This document shows, one piece after another, positions 36,332 to 46,706 of a stretch of 64,000 nt of DNA (the stretch's first letter is position 1; every line of letters begins with the position of its first letter). The stretch comes from Acanthosepion esculentum (lineage: Eukaryota; Mollusca; Cephalopoda; Sepiida; Sepiidae), in NCBI GenBank assembly GCA_964036315.1, contig OZ038479.1, positions 62,439,304 through 62,503,303 of the forward strand, in the 5' to 3' direction. The notes beneath the pieces were generated by a model, which was not told where the DNA came from, searched no databases, and saw nothing but the letters and a program-made list of their open reading frames with translations. The position numbers and the translations under genes are program-made.

Positions 36332-37089
36332 TGTGAGACTACCCACCTCTGCAACTCGCTGCAAAAAGACACTGACCCCACGTCGTAGAATTTCTGTGCG
36401 GTGGATCGAGCGAGAGGTAGGCTCACAGGTAAAAGAAAAACACAACTACAAACTTGGGTAGGACGAAAAGAGGAGAGAAGGTGTGTGACCTTTTTGTGGA
36501 TGATAACTCTTGGTTGATTCTCGGCTGGCGGAAAAAATATATCCTAACAATGTCCGGCTGCTAATGGGTCGCTCTTCGATGTTACGTGCTCCGGCCTAAA
36601 TCAACCTTCCTCGAACCTAAACTAAGTCTAACTCCCCGTGGCCCAAAACGCTGCCGTATATATGGAGAATCCTATTTCCTCATTTCCGGACAAGGGACAC
36701 CCACGAATAAACCCATAACTTTTTCATGACCATTTCTCTCTTTGAAGAAAGTGGACATAAAACTATTTCTTAGCCTAGCTGACTCCGATTCAGGGACATT
36801 AAATTCAAACCCTTTTAAGTTTTGACCAGAGCCGGTCTTTTTCCTATCTTAGTATTTTGACAAGTACTTAACACTTATCTACCCTTTTCGCCATATGTTT
36901 TTATCTAGATTCCTAATCTAATCATTTGGTCTTGAAGTTTGATGCCCAGGTCAAATCTAACTAATCTTCTCGCACATATGTGTGCGCGCGCACGCACACA
37001 CAGATGTGGGGGTGTATATATACACACACACAGATGTGCGGGCGCACACACACACACGTGTGCGCATATATCCGACTCATAGTGTCACA
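36332..37089 (-). repeat. 3' LTR of element copy 2 (758 bp)
   Basis: Same length as the left LTR of copy 1 and with the same diagnostic bases: AAAAAGACAC, no extra TAAC, ATTAAATTC. I noticed no private change. Confidence 0.95.
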
Positions 37090-37091
37090 CA

Positions 37092-37099
37092 CCTCCCCC
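37092..37099 (-). promoter_or_regulatory. Polypurine tract, copy 2
   Basis: GGGGGAGG on the minus strand, two bases from the 3' LTR, identical to copy 1. Confidence 0.8.
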
Positions 37100-38060
37100 A
37101 ATCATCTTTGTCATTTATTTCATAAATTACACAAAAATTTCAACAACAATGAGACACTATGCATCTCCCCCTGCACATTATGACCCTGCTCGGGCGTCCC
37201 CGAAGAGAATACAATAATGTACAGGTCACAAAAACAAATTACCACAGAATTCACAACAATTATCGCCACTCATCAGAGGTGGACAACAGGTTTCAACAAT
37301 ACAATATGAGAATATGTATTCTCGGCCGAGGAGAAAACAAAATAAAAATATACAACACAAAAAAAAAAAAAAAAAAAAAATATACAGACAACAACAACCG
37401 AAATTACAAGGATTTCAAAGGGTTTCGGTCATCCCCTAACAAAATAAAACAACGGCATAGCCAACACTGAACTGGGGTGGTTGGGATCATCCACCCCTTA
37501 CAACACTAACATACATATAAGGAGAGAGGAAGAAAAAAAATTGTTGGTTTCAGTCCTTCCACTTTGCTTTCCTGCGAACAATTTTGAGGGGCTCCTGACT
37601 CATTCCTATTCCGCAATCCAGGAGGACTTTTCGATTCACCTCCAACATCATTCAATTTTTCAACATTTCGCGCCTCCCCCCCAACAAACACAGGGGAATT
37701 TTAACCACCCCTATCCAAATATTCAGGAGTATTTTTCGGCTTATCTCCCCTTTTCCTTACGACGTGGGAACATCATAATTTCCGCAGTTCTTTCGGTGTC
37801 GTAACAGGAATAATGTTTTTGGAAAGCATTGTGGAATTCACTCCTCCACCAGGGATCTTCACTACCCCCTGTACAAAACCACAAACTCTCTCCCTGTGTT
37901 TACTGGGTATGTCAACATGACTGACTTCCCATCCATCCATCACACCATCTACATACAACAACACAAAAAAAAAAAAAGAGAAAAAAAAATGTTCACCTTC
38001 AATGGTTAAGCTTGGCGAGTTTTACTTTTTTTTTTTTTTTTTTTTTTTCTTTTTCTTTCC
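37100..38060 (-). other. Element 3' region without a convincing gene, copy 2
   Basis: Counterpart of 24008-24969. The A-run is 22 instead of 23 long, which is the only length difference between the two elements. It contains short open frames without recognisable domains. Confidence 0.6.
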
Positions 38061-38309
38061 TTAGTCATTCGTTTTTATGACGCCAAGTTGTAGCGGCTTT
38101 GTAAGTGGTGACTCCACTGAGCATGCAGTGTCCGATTGGTCCATAATTGGGAAAACTATACTGTCTTTTGTTTCCTTGGTCCCTGCTATCCTGACTGACA
38201 TTCCATCTTGGTCACTATGTCTCTTTTCTGGCATATTTCTAATCCTACATCTTATCAACCACTGCCTTCCCCGGATTATCAATATCACTACAATTACAAT
38301 TACGACCAT
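38061..38309 (-). CDS. Short frame with membrane-anchor-like segment, copy 2
   Basis: Same 82-codon translation as in copy 1: an N-terminal Val/Ile-rich hydrophobic stretch, a basic flank and a polar tail. I do not recognise it. Identity between copies says little about selection, because the whole 13-kb segment is a recent duplicate. Confidence 0.35.
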   Translation of the reverse strand: MVVIVIVVILIIRGRQWLIRCRIRNMPEKRHSDQDGMSVRIAGTKETKDSIVFPIMDQSDTACSVESPLTKPLQLGVIKTND

Positions 38310-38416
38310 GTAATCACCACTTCTGTGGACTTTTTAAAAATGGTGCTCTGACTGCGCCTCCACGCACCAATTGGCATCATCAGAATGAGCAGTAGCAGGA
38401 TCCTCTCTCCAGCCAT
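38300..38416 (-). CDS. 38-codon signal-peptide-like frame, copy 2
   Basis: Counterpart of the frame at 25209-25325: charged start, Leu/Ile core and a small-residue stretch, ending after 38 codons and overlapping the membrane-anchor-like frame by 10 bp. It could be the 5' end of a lost env gene or a chance frame. Confidence 0.4.
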   Translation of the reverse strand: MAGERILLLLILMMPIGAWRRSQSTIFKKSTEVVITWS

Positions 38417-38503
38417 TCTGTAATGCAATAGGATGCAGAGTTACTAGGGATGATCAGAGAAAACGACACTATACCCCCATTCCCATTCTACTTCCTTCTA
38501 TTC

Positions 38504-41500
38504 TTAGCAGCAACCATCCCCAGGAGATGTACAACTAAGGTTGGAACCCTGAGAGGGTGGAGTTCCCACATCTATTTCCTCGGGGCGAAATTGAGCCCCA
38601 ACCTCCTGAGGTAAGTTTTCCTCCCGCAACCTGGCCTGTATACTACCCAGGGGCATATCTTCCTCATCATCCGTTCCCTCTTCATGTGGGGGTTTGGCTA
38701 CTCTTAATTTCAACTCTGCAAGGGGGATCTCATCCTCAGAAATCCACCTATGTGGTTCCCGTCGAGGAGGATAGAACTCCACCCCTGGGTCGTGATCATC
38801 ATCTGCCATACTTGACGGGGATGATTCTAACTTGGAATCCTGGGTATCGGAGTCCAGCTCCGAGGGGGGTGCAGCTAATGTTGATTGCCTCATTGACCTT
38901 CCGTTGTTTTCGACCTGTGCGTTTTCCCACTCTCTGAGCTCGGCTAATTTCAGATCATTAGCATGGACCCTCTTAACCTTTCCCGCTAGTTGGTCCCATA
39001 TTACAAAAGTAACGGGGCTTGTTTTTTCGACTATCCTGTAGTATGGCCTCCACTTTTGATCTAGTTTACCCTGCCTATCGTGAGCCCGGTAATAGACCGG
39101 GTCTCCTACATCTAACTCTACCTTTCGGCGATCCTTGTTTATGGCGTAATTCCTCTTTTTCTGTGCACGTCTAATCCTGTCCCGAGCCCTTACGAAGGTT
39201 TTATGCTGTTGTTCAATGATGAGACGGTGGTGGTCCTCACCCATGTATTTCCTACGAGGTTTTAGCAAATTGTCTACCGGTAGGACCACATCACGCCCGA
39301 ACAGCATGTAGTATGGTGAGAATTTTGTGGTCTCACACATCGAGAACCTCACTGCGGCCAGCGCCTGAGTTAGGTACAGATCCCAATTATGTCTGTCACT
39401 CTCAGTTGATTTAGATAGAATGTCACCCAAGAAACGGTGGAAACGTTCTACCTTGGTATTGCTCTGTGGATGGTATGGAGACGTAGTTACATGCCTTATA
39501 TTGAGGCTTGCCATTGTTTCCCTCATGATCCCATTCACATTTTCAGACCCATTGTCGGTCACTATTTCTAAGGGGGCCCCATAGCGCGGAAATATCTCTG
39601 TTAATATCAGACTAGCTACCGTTTGAGCCTTTTTGTCTGTTACAGCGTAGGCTTCTGGCCAATTAGTTAGCCAATCAACAAAGCTAACAATATAGACATT
39701 TCCCCGCAGGGTTTCACCGTATGGACCAGAGATATCCAAGCTAACCTTTTCAAATGGGTAAGCTGGAACATCCATTTCCTCAAGAGGGGCTGTCTCACAC
39801 CTGCTACTTCTGGCCTGACAGGTGACACAGCTATTCACGTATGTCGTTACTTGTTTGTACAATCTAGGCCAGTAATATTTCCTACTAATGAGCTCGTAGG
39901 TCTTATCGATGCCTATGTGCCCTATAGCATCATGGCACTGTTCCAGGATCTTATTCTGTAGTGCACGGGGGACGTACAGTCGAGGTCTAGCTTCCTCGTC
40001 CCTATTAGAAAGGTAGTATAACCGATCATCCTGTATTAGGTATCTACTTGCACATGCTTCTGTTACCTTCCCTGCCTCTATTGCTTCTTTTAGTGTCCTA
40101 ATTTCCTCATCCGTCTGGTATTCGCACTCTAGTCCTATTAAATGGTGCTGTCCTGCAGTATTTGAAGCATCACAGGTTACCTCGTCAACGCTTGGCACCT
40201 TTTCTATTCGGTGGGAGTTGATCGCATTTATCTGATAGGCTCGATCATCCACTTCTGGTATTACACTGATTGATTCCCGCTCCAACTGCTTAGGAATCCG
40301 TGATAATAAGTCAGCACATGTATTTTCTCTACCAGCCAGATATTCTATTTTGCAGTTATACCCGCTTAACTTAAGTGCCCATTGTTGGATCTTTTTATTG
40401 GTCCAGTCTGCTTCGAACAGATACTGGAGGGGCTTATGGTCAGTCTTAATTACGAAGGTAGCACCACTCAGGTAATAGTTCAGCTTTTCTAATGCATAAA
40501 CTATGGCATAAGCTTCCTTTTCAATCACGGGCCATCTCTGCTGAGTAGGAGACAATTTATGGGACAGGAAGTAAATGGGTACTTCCTCTGGCACACCTGG
40601 TATGGGGCTGTCCCTCTCGGGGCATGGTTGAGTAAGGCAGGCACCGATGCACTGATCGCTGGCATCGGTGTACAGAATCATTGGCCTACTCAGATCCGGG
40701 TAGGCCAATAAGGGGATGGCTGTCAACTGTTCCTTCAGTGTATTGAAAGATCGCTGACAATCCTCCGTCCAGCTAAACCGGGCATATTTCTTTGTTAATG
40801 CTATGAGTGGTGTTGCTATCCTTGAAAACGCTGGTATGAACCTCCTATAATAGCCTATTGCCCCTATAAATCCTCTAACTTCCCTAACAGTCCGTGGTTG
40901 GGGCATAGCTCTGATTACTTCAACCTTATCTATATCCGGGTGTACCCCACCCTCATCAATAACGAATCCTAGGTAGTTTGTTTCCTTTTTCATAAACTGA
41001 CATTTAGGTAACTTAATCTTTAGTCCATGCTTCCTTAACCGAGCAAACACTGACCTCAGGTGCCTGAGATGCTCATCGATAGTGGCTGAAAAGATCAATA
41101 TGTCATCCAGGTAGGCCATAGCGAACTGTTCCAATCCCCCAAGCACCACAGACATGAGCTGTTGAAAAACACCAGGCGCATTGGCTAACCCAAAGGGCAT
41201 GACTCTAAACTGATAAAGTCCCACGTGACATGCAAAGGCAGTCTTTTCTCGATCGGCCTCATCCAAGGCCACCTGCCAGTATCCTGATCTCAGATCTAAC
41301 TTGGAAAAGTAGGTGGATTTGCCAAGCAAGGCCAGAATGTCATCGATCAATGGCAGGGGGTAGGCCAGAGGTTTCGTGATGTTATTCAAGGCTCGGAAAT
41401 CAACACAAAACCTATGCCCCCCATCCTTCTTGCTGACTATTACTATTGGGAAACTCCACGGGGACACTGAACGTTCAATAACGCCTGCTCCCAGCATATC

Positions 41501-43306
41501 TTTAACTGCCCCTTCTACTAGTTCCCGTTTGTGCAGTGGGGTTCGATATGGTTTTAGTCTTATAGGTGGATGGTCGCCAGTGTTTATTTTCATCCGAACT
41601 GACTGAGTTTGACCTAAATCCTTATCCGAGTTGGCTATTATGTCCCTATTCTCAATTATAATACTGCTTATCTTATCCTTGTGTTCAGTTGGTACCGCTA
41701 TTTCTTCAACATTAACTGCTGTGTGTGTGTGTCCATCTCCATAATCTGCCTTACCTATTACATTCTCCCTTATGCTTGCAGATACCGCCTTTCCTATTTC
41801 CTTGCCGCTAGGTATTCTTATTGTGGTGTTAGTGGTGTTAGCCAACATAATTGGAATCTGGCCTTCCTTACCAACTTCCACCACTGATTCGCATAGCGTA
41901 ACCTCCCCCTCTTCACGAATGGGATCATCTATGGGGGTTATTTGAAAAGTACCCCCACGTTGTTCTTCTGTGGGAGACACCCTGCCTTGACAAGAAACAG
42001 CTGTACGAGGGCGAATAACAATGTCCTCAGTGGTTACCACCATAGATTCCTTGCTCATGCAGTTTTCAAGTGGTATCTCCTTCCCCCTTAATTTCAGCCT
42101 AACCGGGTTGAAGCTAATGTGCGCCTCGTTTCCTTCCAGCCAATCTCTACCTAAGATCATCGATCTACAGAGAGTGGTTGCTACATATAATGTTTGCATA
42201 GTTACCACCTCTTCTACCATCACTGGCAGACATATCATACCAGATATTTTTATTTCCCGGCCATCAGCCTGTACTACCCTTAAGTCTGCAGGTTTTAAAT
42301 CCTTGCTCATAAACCCTAATTCTAACAAATCCTTGCGCTTAATTATTGATATGGATGCTCCAGTATCTAATAATGCTGTTACCTTTTTGTTTACTATCTC
42401 TACCTCACAAGTTAACTCAGTGCCCTGACCAATTAATCCATAACTTTGGGCCACACTGATTTCCCTCTGGGTGCCCCCCACCACGTTTCCCTGGATCCTT
42501 CCAAACCTCCTACCTCCGGATGCACCCTCCTTTCTGGGGAACTCCTTCCGTATGTGACCCAGCTGTCCGCACTCCCAACACCCCGGTTGTCTTGGGTCAG
42601 GGAGTGGCCTTCTCCAGCCCCTTTCATGGGGGTGGTCTCTCCAACGATAGCCCGAATGGCCACGATCCCCCTGATCCCAAGCAACAGGAGGAGTCTCTGT
42701 CCACCCCGTTCTCGTATCTCTTGCCCATCCCTTTTCTTCTCCCCTCCCCTGGGAGGCTGTGAGCCTATTATAGAGCCTAAGACTCTTTCCTGCCGTTGCA
42801 AACGCCTCCGCAAGTGAGGCTGGGGCCGCCCTTGCTGTGTCTTCTCTTACGAACGCATTTTCTATAGCGTCCGTGTAGTACTCAGCTAGTTGCGCCTGCA
42901 CCGCCTCCCCATCACGTTGAACAGCGTCTTTGTATGCAACCTTAGCTAATCCTAAAACTCTACTTGCTAGTTCCGAGAGAGTTTCTCCTTCCCTTTGCTT
43001 AATCTTAATTAAGGCCCGAGCAGCATCAGTCGCACTAGTATAATCACTGTACTGGTTCGTCAGCTGTTCTAAAAGGTCTCCCCAGTTACTTTCAGGATTA
43101 TCATCTAAATATAATCCTATGTACTCCGATACCACCCCGTCCGAATAGTCATAAGCCAGATTCACCAACTCTGTCTGTGTAAGTTGGTAAATTCTAGCCT
43201 TTTTCTTCAGAGCTTGTACCCAGGCCGGAAACGAACAGGCCTTTCCCGTGAATATAGGGATCTTGGATCCACTTGCGGCTACCTTAAAAATATCTATCCT
43301 ATCCAT
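38504..43306 (-). CDS. Fused gag-pol polyprotein, 1600 aa, copy 2 with altered zinc knuckle
   Basis: The same 1600-codon frame as copy 1, with protease, RT, RNase H and integrase motifs all present at the same residues. One amino-acid difference was noticed: codon 256, the last ligand of the CCHC nucleocapsid knuckle, is TTC (Phe) instead of TGC (Cys). This comes from a single change at 42540 (plus strand C to A). In retroviral and gypsy nucleocapsids this cysteine is a zinc ligand needed for RNA packaging and priming, so the copy is probably defective in autonomous replication, although its enzymes may still be made. A second, silent difference lies near 41584 (Ile codon ATC versus ATA). No frameshift or premature stop was seen. 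Confidence 0.95.
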   Translation of the reverse strand: MDRIDIFKVAASGSKIPIFTGKACSFPAWVQALKKKARIYQLTQTELVNLAYDYSDGVVSEYIGLYLDDNPESNWGDLLEQLTNQYSDYTSATDAARALIKIKQREGETLSELASRVLGLAKVAYKDAVQRDGEAVQAQLAEYYTDAIENAFVREDTARAAPASLAEAFATAGKSLRLYNRLTASQGRGEEKGWARDTRTGWTETPPVAWDQGDRGHSGYRWRDHPHERGWRRPLPDPRQPGCWECGQLGHIRKEFPRKEGASGGRRFGRIQGNVVGGTQREISVAQSYGLIGQGTELTCEVEIVNKKVTALLDTGASISIIKRKDLLELGFMSKDLKPADLRVVQADGREIKISGMICLPVMVEEVVTMQTLYVATTLCRSMILGRDWLEGNEAHISFNPVRLKLRGKEIPLENCMSKESMVVTTEDIVIRPRTAVSCQGRVSPTEEQRGGTFQITPIDDPIREEGEVTLCESVVEVGKEGQIPIMLANTTNTTIRIPSGKEIGKAVSASIRENVIGKADYGDGHTHTAVNVEEIAVPTEHKDKISSIIIENRDIIANSDKDLGQTQSVRMKINTGDHPPIRLKPYRTPLHKRELVEGAVKDMLGAGVIERSVSPWSFPIVIVSKKDGGHRFCVDFRALNNITKPLAYPLPLIDDILALLGKSTYFSKLDLRSGYWQVALDEADREKTAFACHVGLYQFRVMPFGLANAPGVFQQLMSVVLGGLEQFAMAYLDDILIFSATIDEHLRHLRSVFARLRKHGLKIKLPKCQFMKKETNYLGFVIDEGGVHPDIDKVEVIRAMPQPRTVREVRGFIGAIGYYRRFIPAFSRIATPLIALTKKYARFSWTEDCQRSFNTLKEQLTAIPLLAYPDLSRPMILYTDASDQCIGACLTQPCPERDSPIPGVPEEVPIYFLSHKLSPTQQRWPVIEKEAYAIVYALEKLNYYLSGATFVIKTDHKPLQYLFEADWTNKKIQQWALKLSGYNCKIEYLAGRENTCADLLSRIPKQLERESISVIPEVDDRAYQINAINSHRIEKVPSVDEVTCDASNTAGQHHLIGLECEYQTDEEIRTLKEAIEAGKVTEACASRYLIQDDRLYYLSNRDEEARPRLYVPRALQNKILEQCHDAIGHIGIDKTYELISRKYYWPRLYKQVTTYVNSCVTCQARSSRCETAPLEEMDVPAYPFEKVSLDISGPYGETLRGNVYIVSFVDWLTNWPEAYAVTDKKAQTVASLILTEIFPRYGAPLEIVTDNGSENVNGIMRETMASLNIRHVTTSPYHPQSNTKVERFHRFLGDILSKSTESDRHNWDLYLTQALAAVRFSMCETTKFSPYYMLFGRDVVLPVDNLLKPRRKYMGEDHHRLIIEQQHKTFVRARDRIRRAQKKRNYAINKDRRKVELDVGDPVYYRAHDRQGKLDQKWRPYYRIVEKTSPVTFVIWDQLAGKVKRVHANDLKLAELREWENAQVENNGRSMRQSTLAAPPSELDSDTQDSKLESSPSSMADDDHDPGVEFYPPRREPHRWISEDEIPLAELKLRVAKPPHEEGTDDEEDMPLGSIQARLREENLPQEVGAQFRPEEIDVGTPPSQGSNLSCTSPGDGCC

Positions 43307-43952
43307 ATTTCTATTAAATGCCAGCCAGAAACACTAGTGAGAAACAACAAGGACCAAAAAAAAAAATAAAACAAAAGAACAAATTTTCAGCCTACCTTGC
43401 AGGGACCGGAATAGATTCCCTTTTTCTGTTTCTTTCTTTTTTTTTCTTTTTTTTTTTTTCTTTTTTTCTTTCCTTTTTTTTTTCTTCTTTTTTTTTTTTT
43501 TTAGTGTTTGTTTACTTGTTCATTGCAGTCGTCCTCCTAGATGTAGTAAAAATTAAAAAAAAAAAAATCTCCAGTACTTGAAGTGTCCGTTCTCTAAGGG
43601 GGAAAGGAGTGTGTATCTGTCTGTGCCTCCTTTCTTGCTTCCTTTCTCTCTCTCACTCTGCGTCACTTTCTTTTTAACTGTTCCCTTTCCTCCTTTTGCC
43701 TCTGTTTTTATCTGTCTTTGTTTCGTCGTTCGTCTGTTTTTGTTTTGGTTTGGTTGTTTTTTGTTTTTCCTAAATTTTTTTTTTTTTATATACACACGTA
43801 TCTGTGTCTATCGGATTATCGAAGTCTTCACTCATTTACACATATACACATACATCTATGCACATATATTGAGTGTTTAATCGGACGATTCGATCTTTCC
43901 TTCCTTCTCCTTCCTCCACAAAGTCAATCGTACTAGCGTGCAACCCAAGGTC
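43307..43952 (-). other. Element 5' leader, copy 2
   Basis: Counterpart of 30216-30861, with the same homopurine run (43429-43502 on the plus strand as pyrimidines). No gene is supported. Confidence 0.7.
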
Positions 43953-43954
43953 GG

Positions 43955-43972
43955 TCCTGGTCGGCGGCGCCA
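43955..43972 (-). promoter_or_regulatory. Primer-binding site, copy 2
   Basis: Same TGGCGCC-led 18 bases one base inside the 5' LTR as in copy 1. The tRNA is not assigned. Confidence 0.8.
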
Positions 43973-43973
43973 A

Positions 43974-44735
43974 TGTGAGACTACCCACCTCTGCAACTCG
44001 CTGCACAAAGACACTGACCCCACGTCGTAGAATTTCTGTGCGGTGGATCGAGCGAGAGGTAGGCTCACAGGTAAAAGAAAAACACAACTACAAACTTGGG
44101 TAGGACGAAAAGAGGAGAGAAGGTGTGTGACCTTTTTGTGGATGATAACTCTTGGTTGATTCTCGGCTGGCGGAAAAAATATATCCTAACTAACAATGTC
44201 CGGCTGCTAATGGGTCGCTCTTCGATGTTACGTGCTCCGGCCTAAATCAACCTTCCTCGAACCTAAACTAAGTCTAACTCCCCGTGGCCCAAAACGCTGC
44301 CGTATATATGGAGAATCCTATTTCCTCATTTCCGGACAAGGGACACCCACGAATAAACCCATAACTTTTTCATGACCATTTCTCTCTTTGAAGAAAGTGG
44401 ACATAAAACTATTTCTTAGCCTAGCTGACTCCGATTCAGGGACATTGAATTCAAACCCTTTTAAGTTTTGACCAGAGCCGGTCTTTTTCCTATCTTAGTA
44501 TTTTGACAAGTACTTAACACTTATCTACCCTTTTCGCCATATGTTTTTATCTAGATTCCTAATCTAATCATTTGGTCTTGAAGTTTGATGCCCAGGTCAA
44601 ATCTAACTAATCTTCTCGCACATATGTGTGCGCGCGCACGCACACACAGATGTGGGGGTGTATATATACACACACACAGATGTGCGGGCGCACACACACA
44701 CACGTGTGCGCATATATCCGACTCATAGTGTCACA
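43974..44735 (-). repeat. 5' LTR of element copy 2 (762 bp)
   Basis: Matches the right LTR of copy 1 in length and diagnostic bases: ACAAAGACAC, the extra TAAC, ATTGAATTC. It ends AGTGTCACA before CGAA. Confidence 0.95.
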
Positions 44736-46657
44736 CGAAGAAAACAAAGGAAAATATTGCATATTTTGATCATTTTCAAATGAAAATGCTGAAAACAAAT
44801 GAAAATATTGCATATTTTGATCATTTTCAAATGAAAACGAAGAAAACAAATGAAAATATTGCATATTTTGAACATTTTCAAATGAAAACGAAGAAAACAA
44901 AAGAAAATATTGCATATTTTGATCATTTTCAAATGAAAATGCTGAAAAGAAATGAAAATATTGCATATTTTGATCATTTTCAAATGAAAACGAAGAAAAC
45001 AAATGAAAATATTGCATATTTGGATCATTTTCAAATGAAAATGCTGAAAACAAATGAAAATATTGCATATTTTGCTCATTTTCAAATGAAAACGAAGAAA
45101 ACAAATGAAAATATTGCATATTTTGATCATTTTCAAATGAAAACGAAGAAAACAAAGGAAAATATTGCATATTTTGATTATTTTCAAATGAAAATGCTGA
45201 AAACAAATGAAAATATTGCATATTTTGATCATTTTCAAATGAAAACGAAGAAAACAAATGAAAATATTGCATATTTTGCTCATTTTCAAAAGAAAACGAA
45301 GAAAACAAATGAAAATATTGCATATTTTGATCATTTTCAAATGAAAACGAAGAAAACAAATGAAAATATTGCATATTTTGATCATTTTCAAATGAAAATG
45401 CTGAAAACAAATGAAAATATTGCATATTTTGATCATTTTCAATTGAAAACGAAGAAAACAAATAAAAATATTGCATATTTTGATCATTTTCAAATGAAAA
45501 CGAAGAAAACAAATGAAAATATTGCATATTTTGATCATTTTCAAATGAAAACGAAGAAAACAAATGAAAATATTGCATATTTTGATCATTTTCAAATGAA
45601 AACATATGAAAATATTGCATATTTTGATCATTTTCAAATGAAAACGAAGAAAACAAATGAAAATATTGCATATTTTGATCATTTTCAAATGAAAATGCTG
45701 AAAAGAAATGAAAATATAGCATATTTTGATCATTTTCAAATGAAAACGAAGAAAACAAATGAAAATATTGCATATTTTGATCATTTTCAAATGAAAACGA
45801 AGAAAACAAATGAAAATATAGCATATTTTGATCATTTTCAAATGAAAACGAAGAAAACAAATGAAAATATTGCATATTTTGATCATTTTCAAATGAAAAC
45901 GAAGAAAACAAATGAAAATATTGCATATTTTGATCATTTTCAAATGAAAACGAAGAAAACAAATGAAAATATAGCATATTTTGATCATTTTCAAATGAAA
46001 ACGAAGAAAACAAATGAAAATATTGCATATTTTGATCATTTTCAAATGAAAATGCTGAAAACAAATGAAAATATTGCATATTTTGATCATTTTCAAATGA
46101 AAACGAAGAAAACAAATGAAAATATTGCATATTTTGATCATTTTAAAATGAAAATGCTGAAAACAAATGAAAATATTGCATATTTGGACCATTTTATATT
46201 GAAAACGAAGAAAACAAATGAAAATATTGCATATTTTGATCATTTTCAAATGAAAACGAAGAAAACAAATGAAAATATTGCATATTTGGATCATTTTCAA
46301 ATGAAAACGAAGAAAACAATTGAAAATATTGCATATTTTGATCATTTTCAAATGAAAACGAAGAAAACAAATGAAAATATTGCATATTTTGATCATTTTA
46401 AAATGAAAATGCTGAAAACAAATGAAAATATTGTATATTTTGATTATTTTCAAATGAAAATGCTGAAAACAAATGAAAATATTGCATATTTTGATCATTT
46501 TCAAATGAAAACGAAGAAAACAAATGAAAATATTGCATATTTTGATCATTTTCAAATGAAAACGAAGAAAACAAATGAAAATATTGCATATTTTGATCAT
46601 TTTCAAATGAAAACGAAGAAAACAATTGAAAATATTGCATATTTTGATCATTTTCAA

Positions 46658-46706
46658 ATGAAAACGAAGAAAACATGAAAATATTGCATATTTTGATCAT
46701 TTTCAA
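46658..46706. repeat. 49-bp monomer with a 2-bp deletion
   Basis: AAAACATGAAAA here replaces AAAACAAATGAAAA, a private 2-bp loss relative to the duplicate monomer near 33.57 kb. It shifts the reading frame of the array. It arose after the 13-kb duplication or in the parent of copy B only. Confidence 0.88.

Larger units (their letters stand above)
36332..44735 (-). mobile_element. Ty3/gypsy-type LTR retrotransposon, copy 2 (8404 bp)
   Basis: Same structure and orientation as copy 1, one base shorter in the A-run at 37359-37380. Its two LTRs show the same TAAC indel and the same two substitutions that distinguish the LTRs of copy 1, which dates those changes before the duplication. It has the same target-site duplication and flanks. 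The gag-pol frame is open, but the nucleocapsid knuckle has lost a zinc ligand, so autonomous activity is doubtful. Confidence 0.96.

Noticed and set aside
36332..44735. Second independent insertion of the same element
   Set aside because: Same target base, same CGAA duplication, same flanking variants and same LTR differences make duplication of one insertion far more likely.
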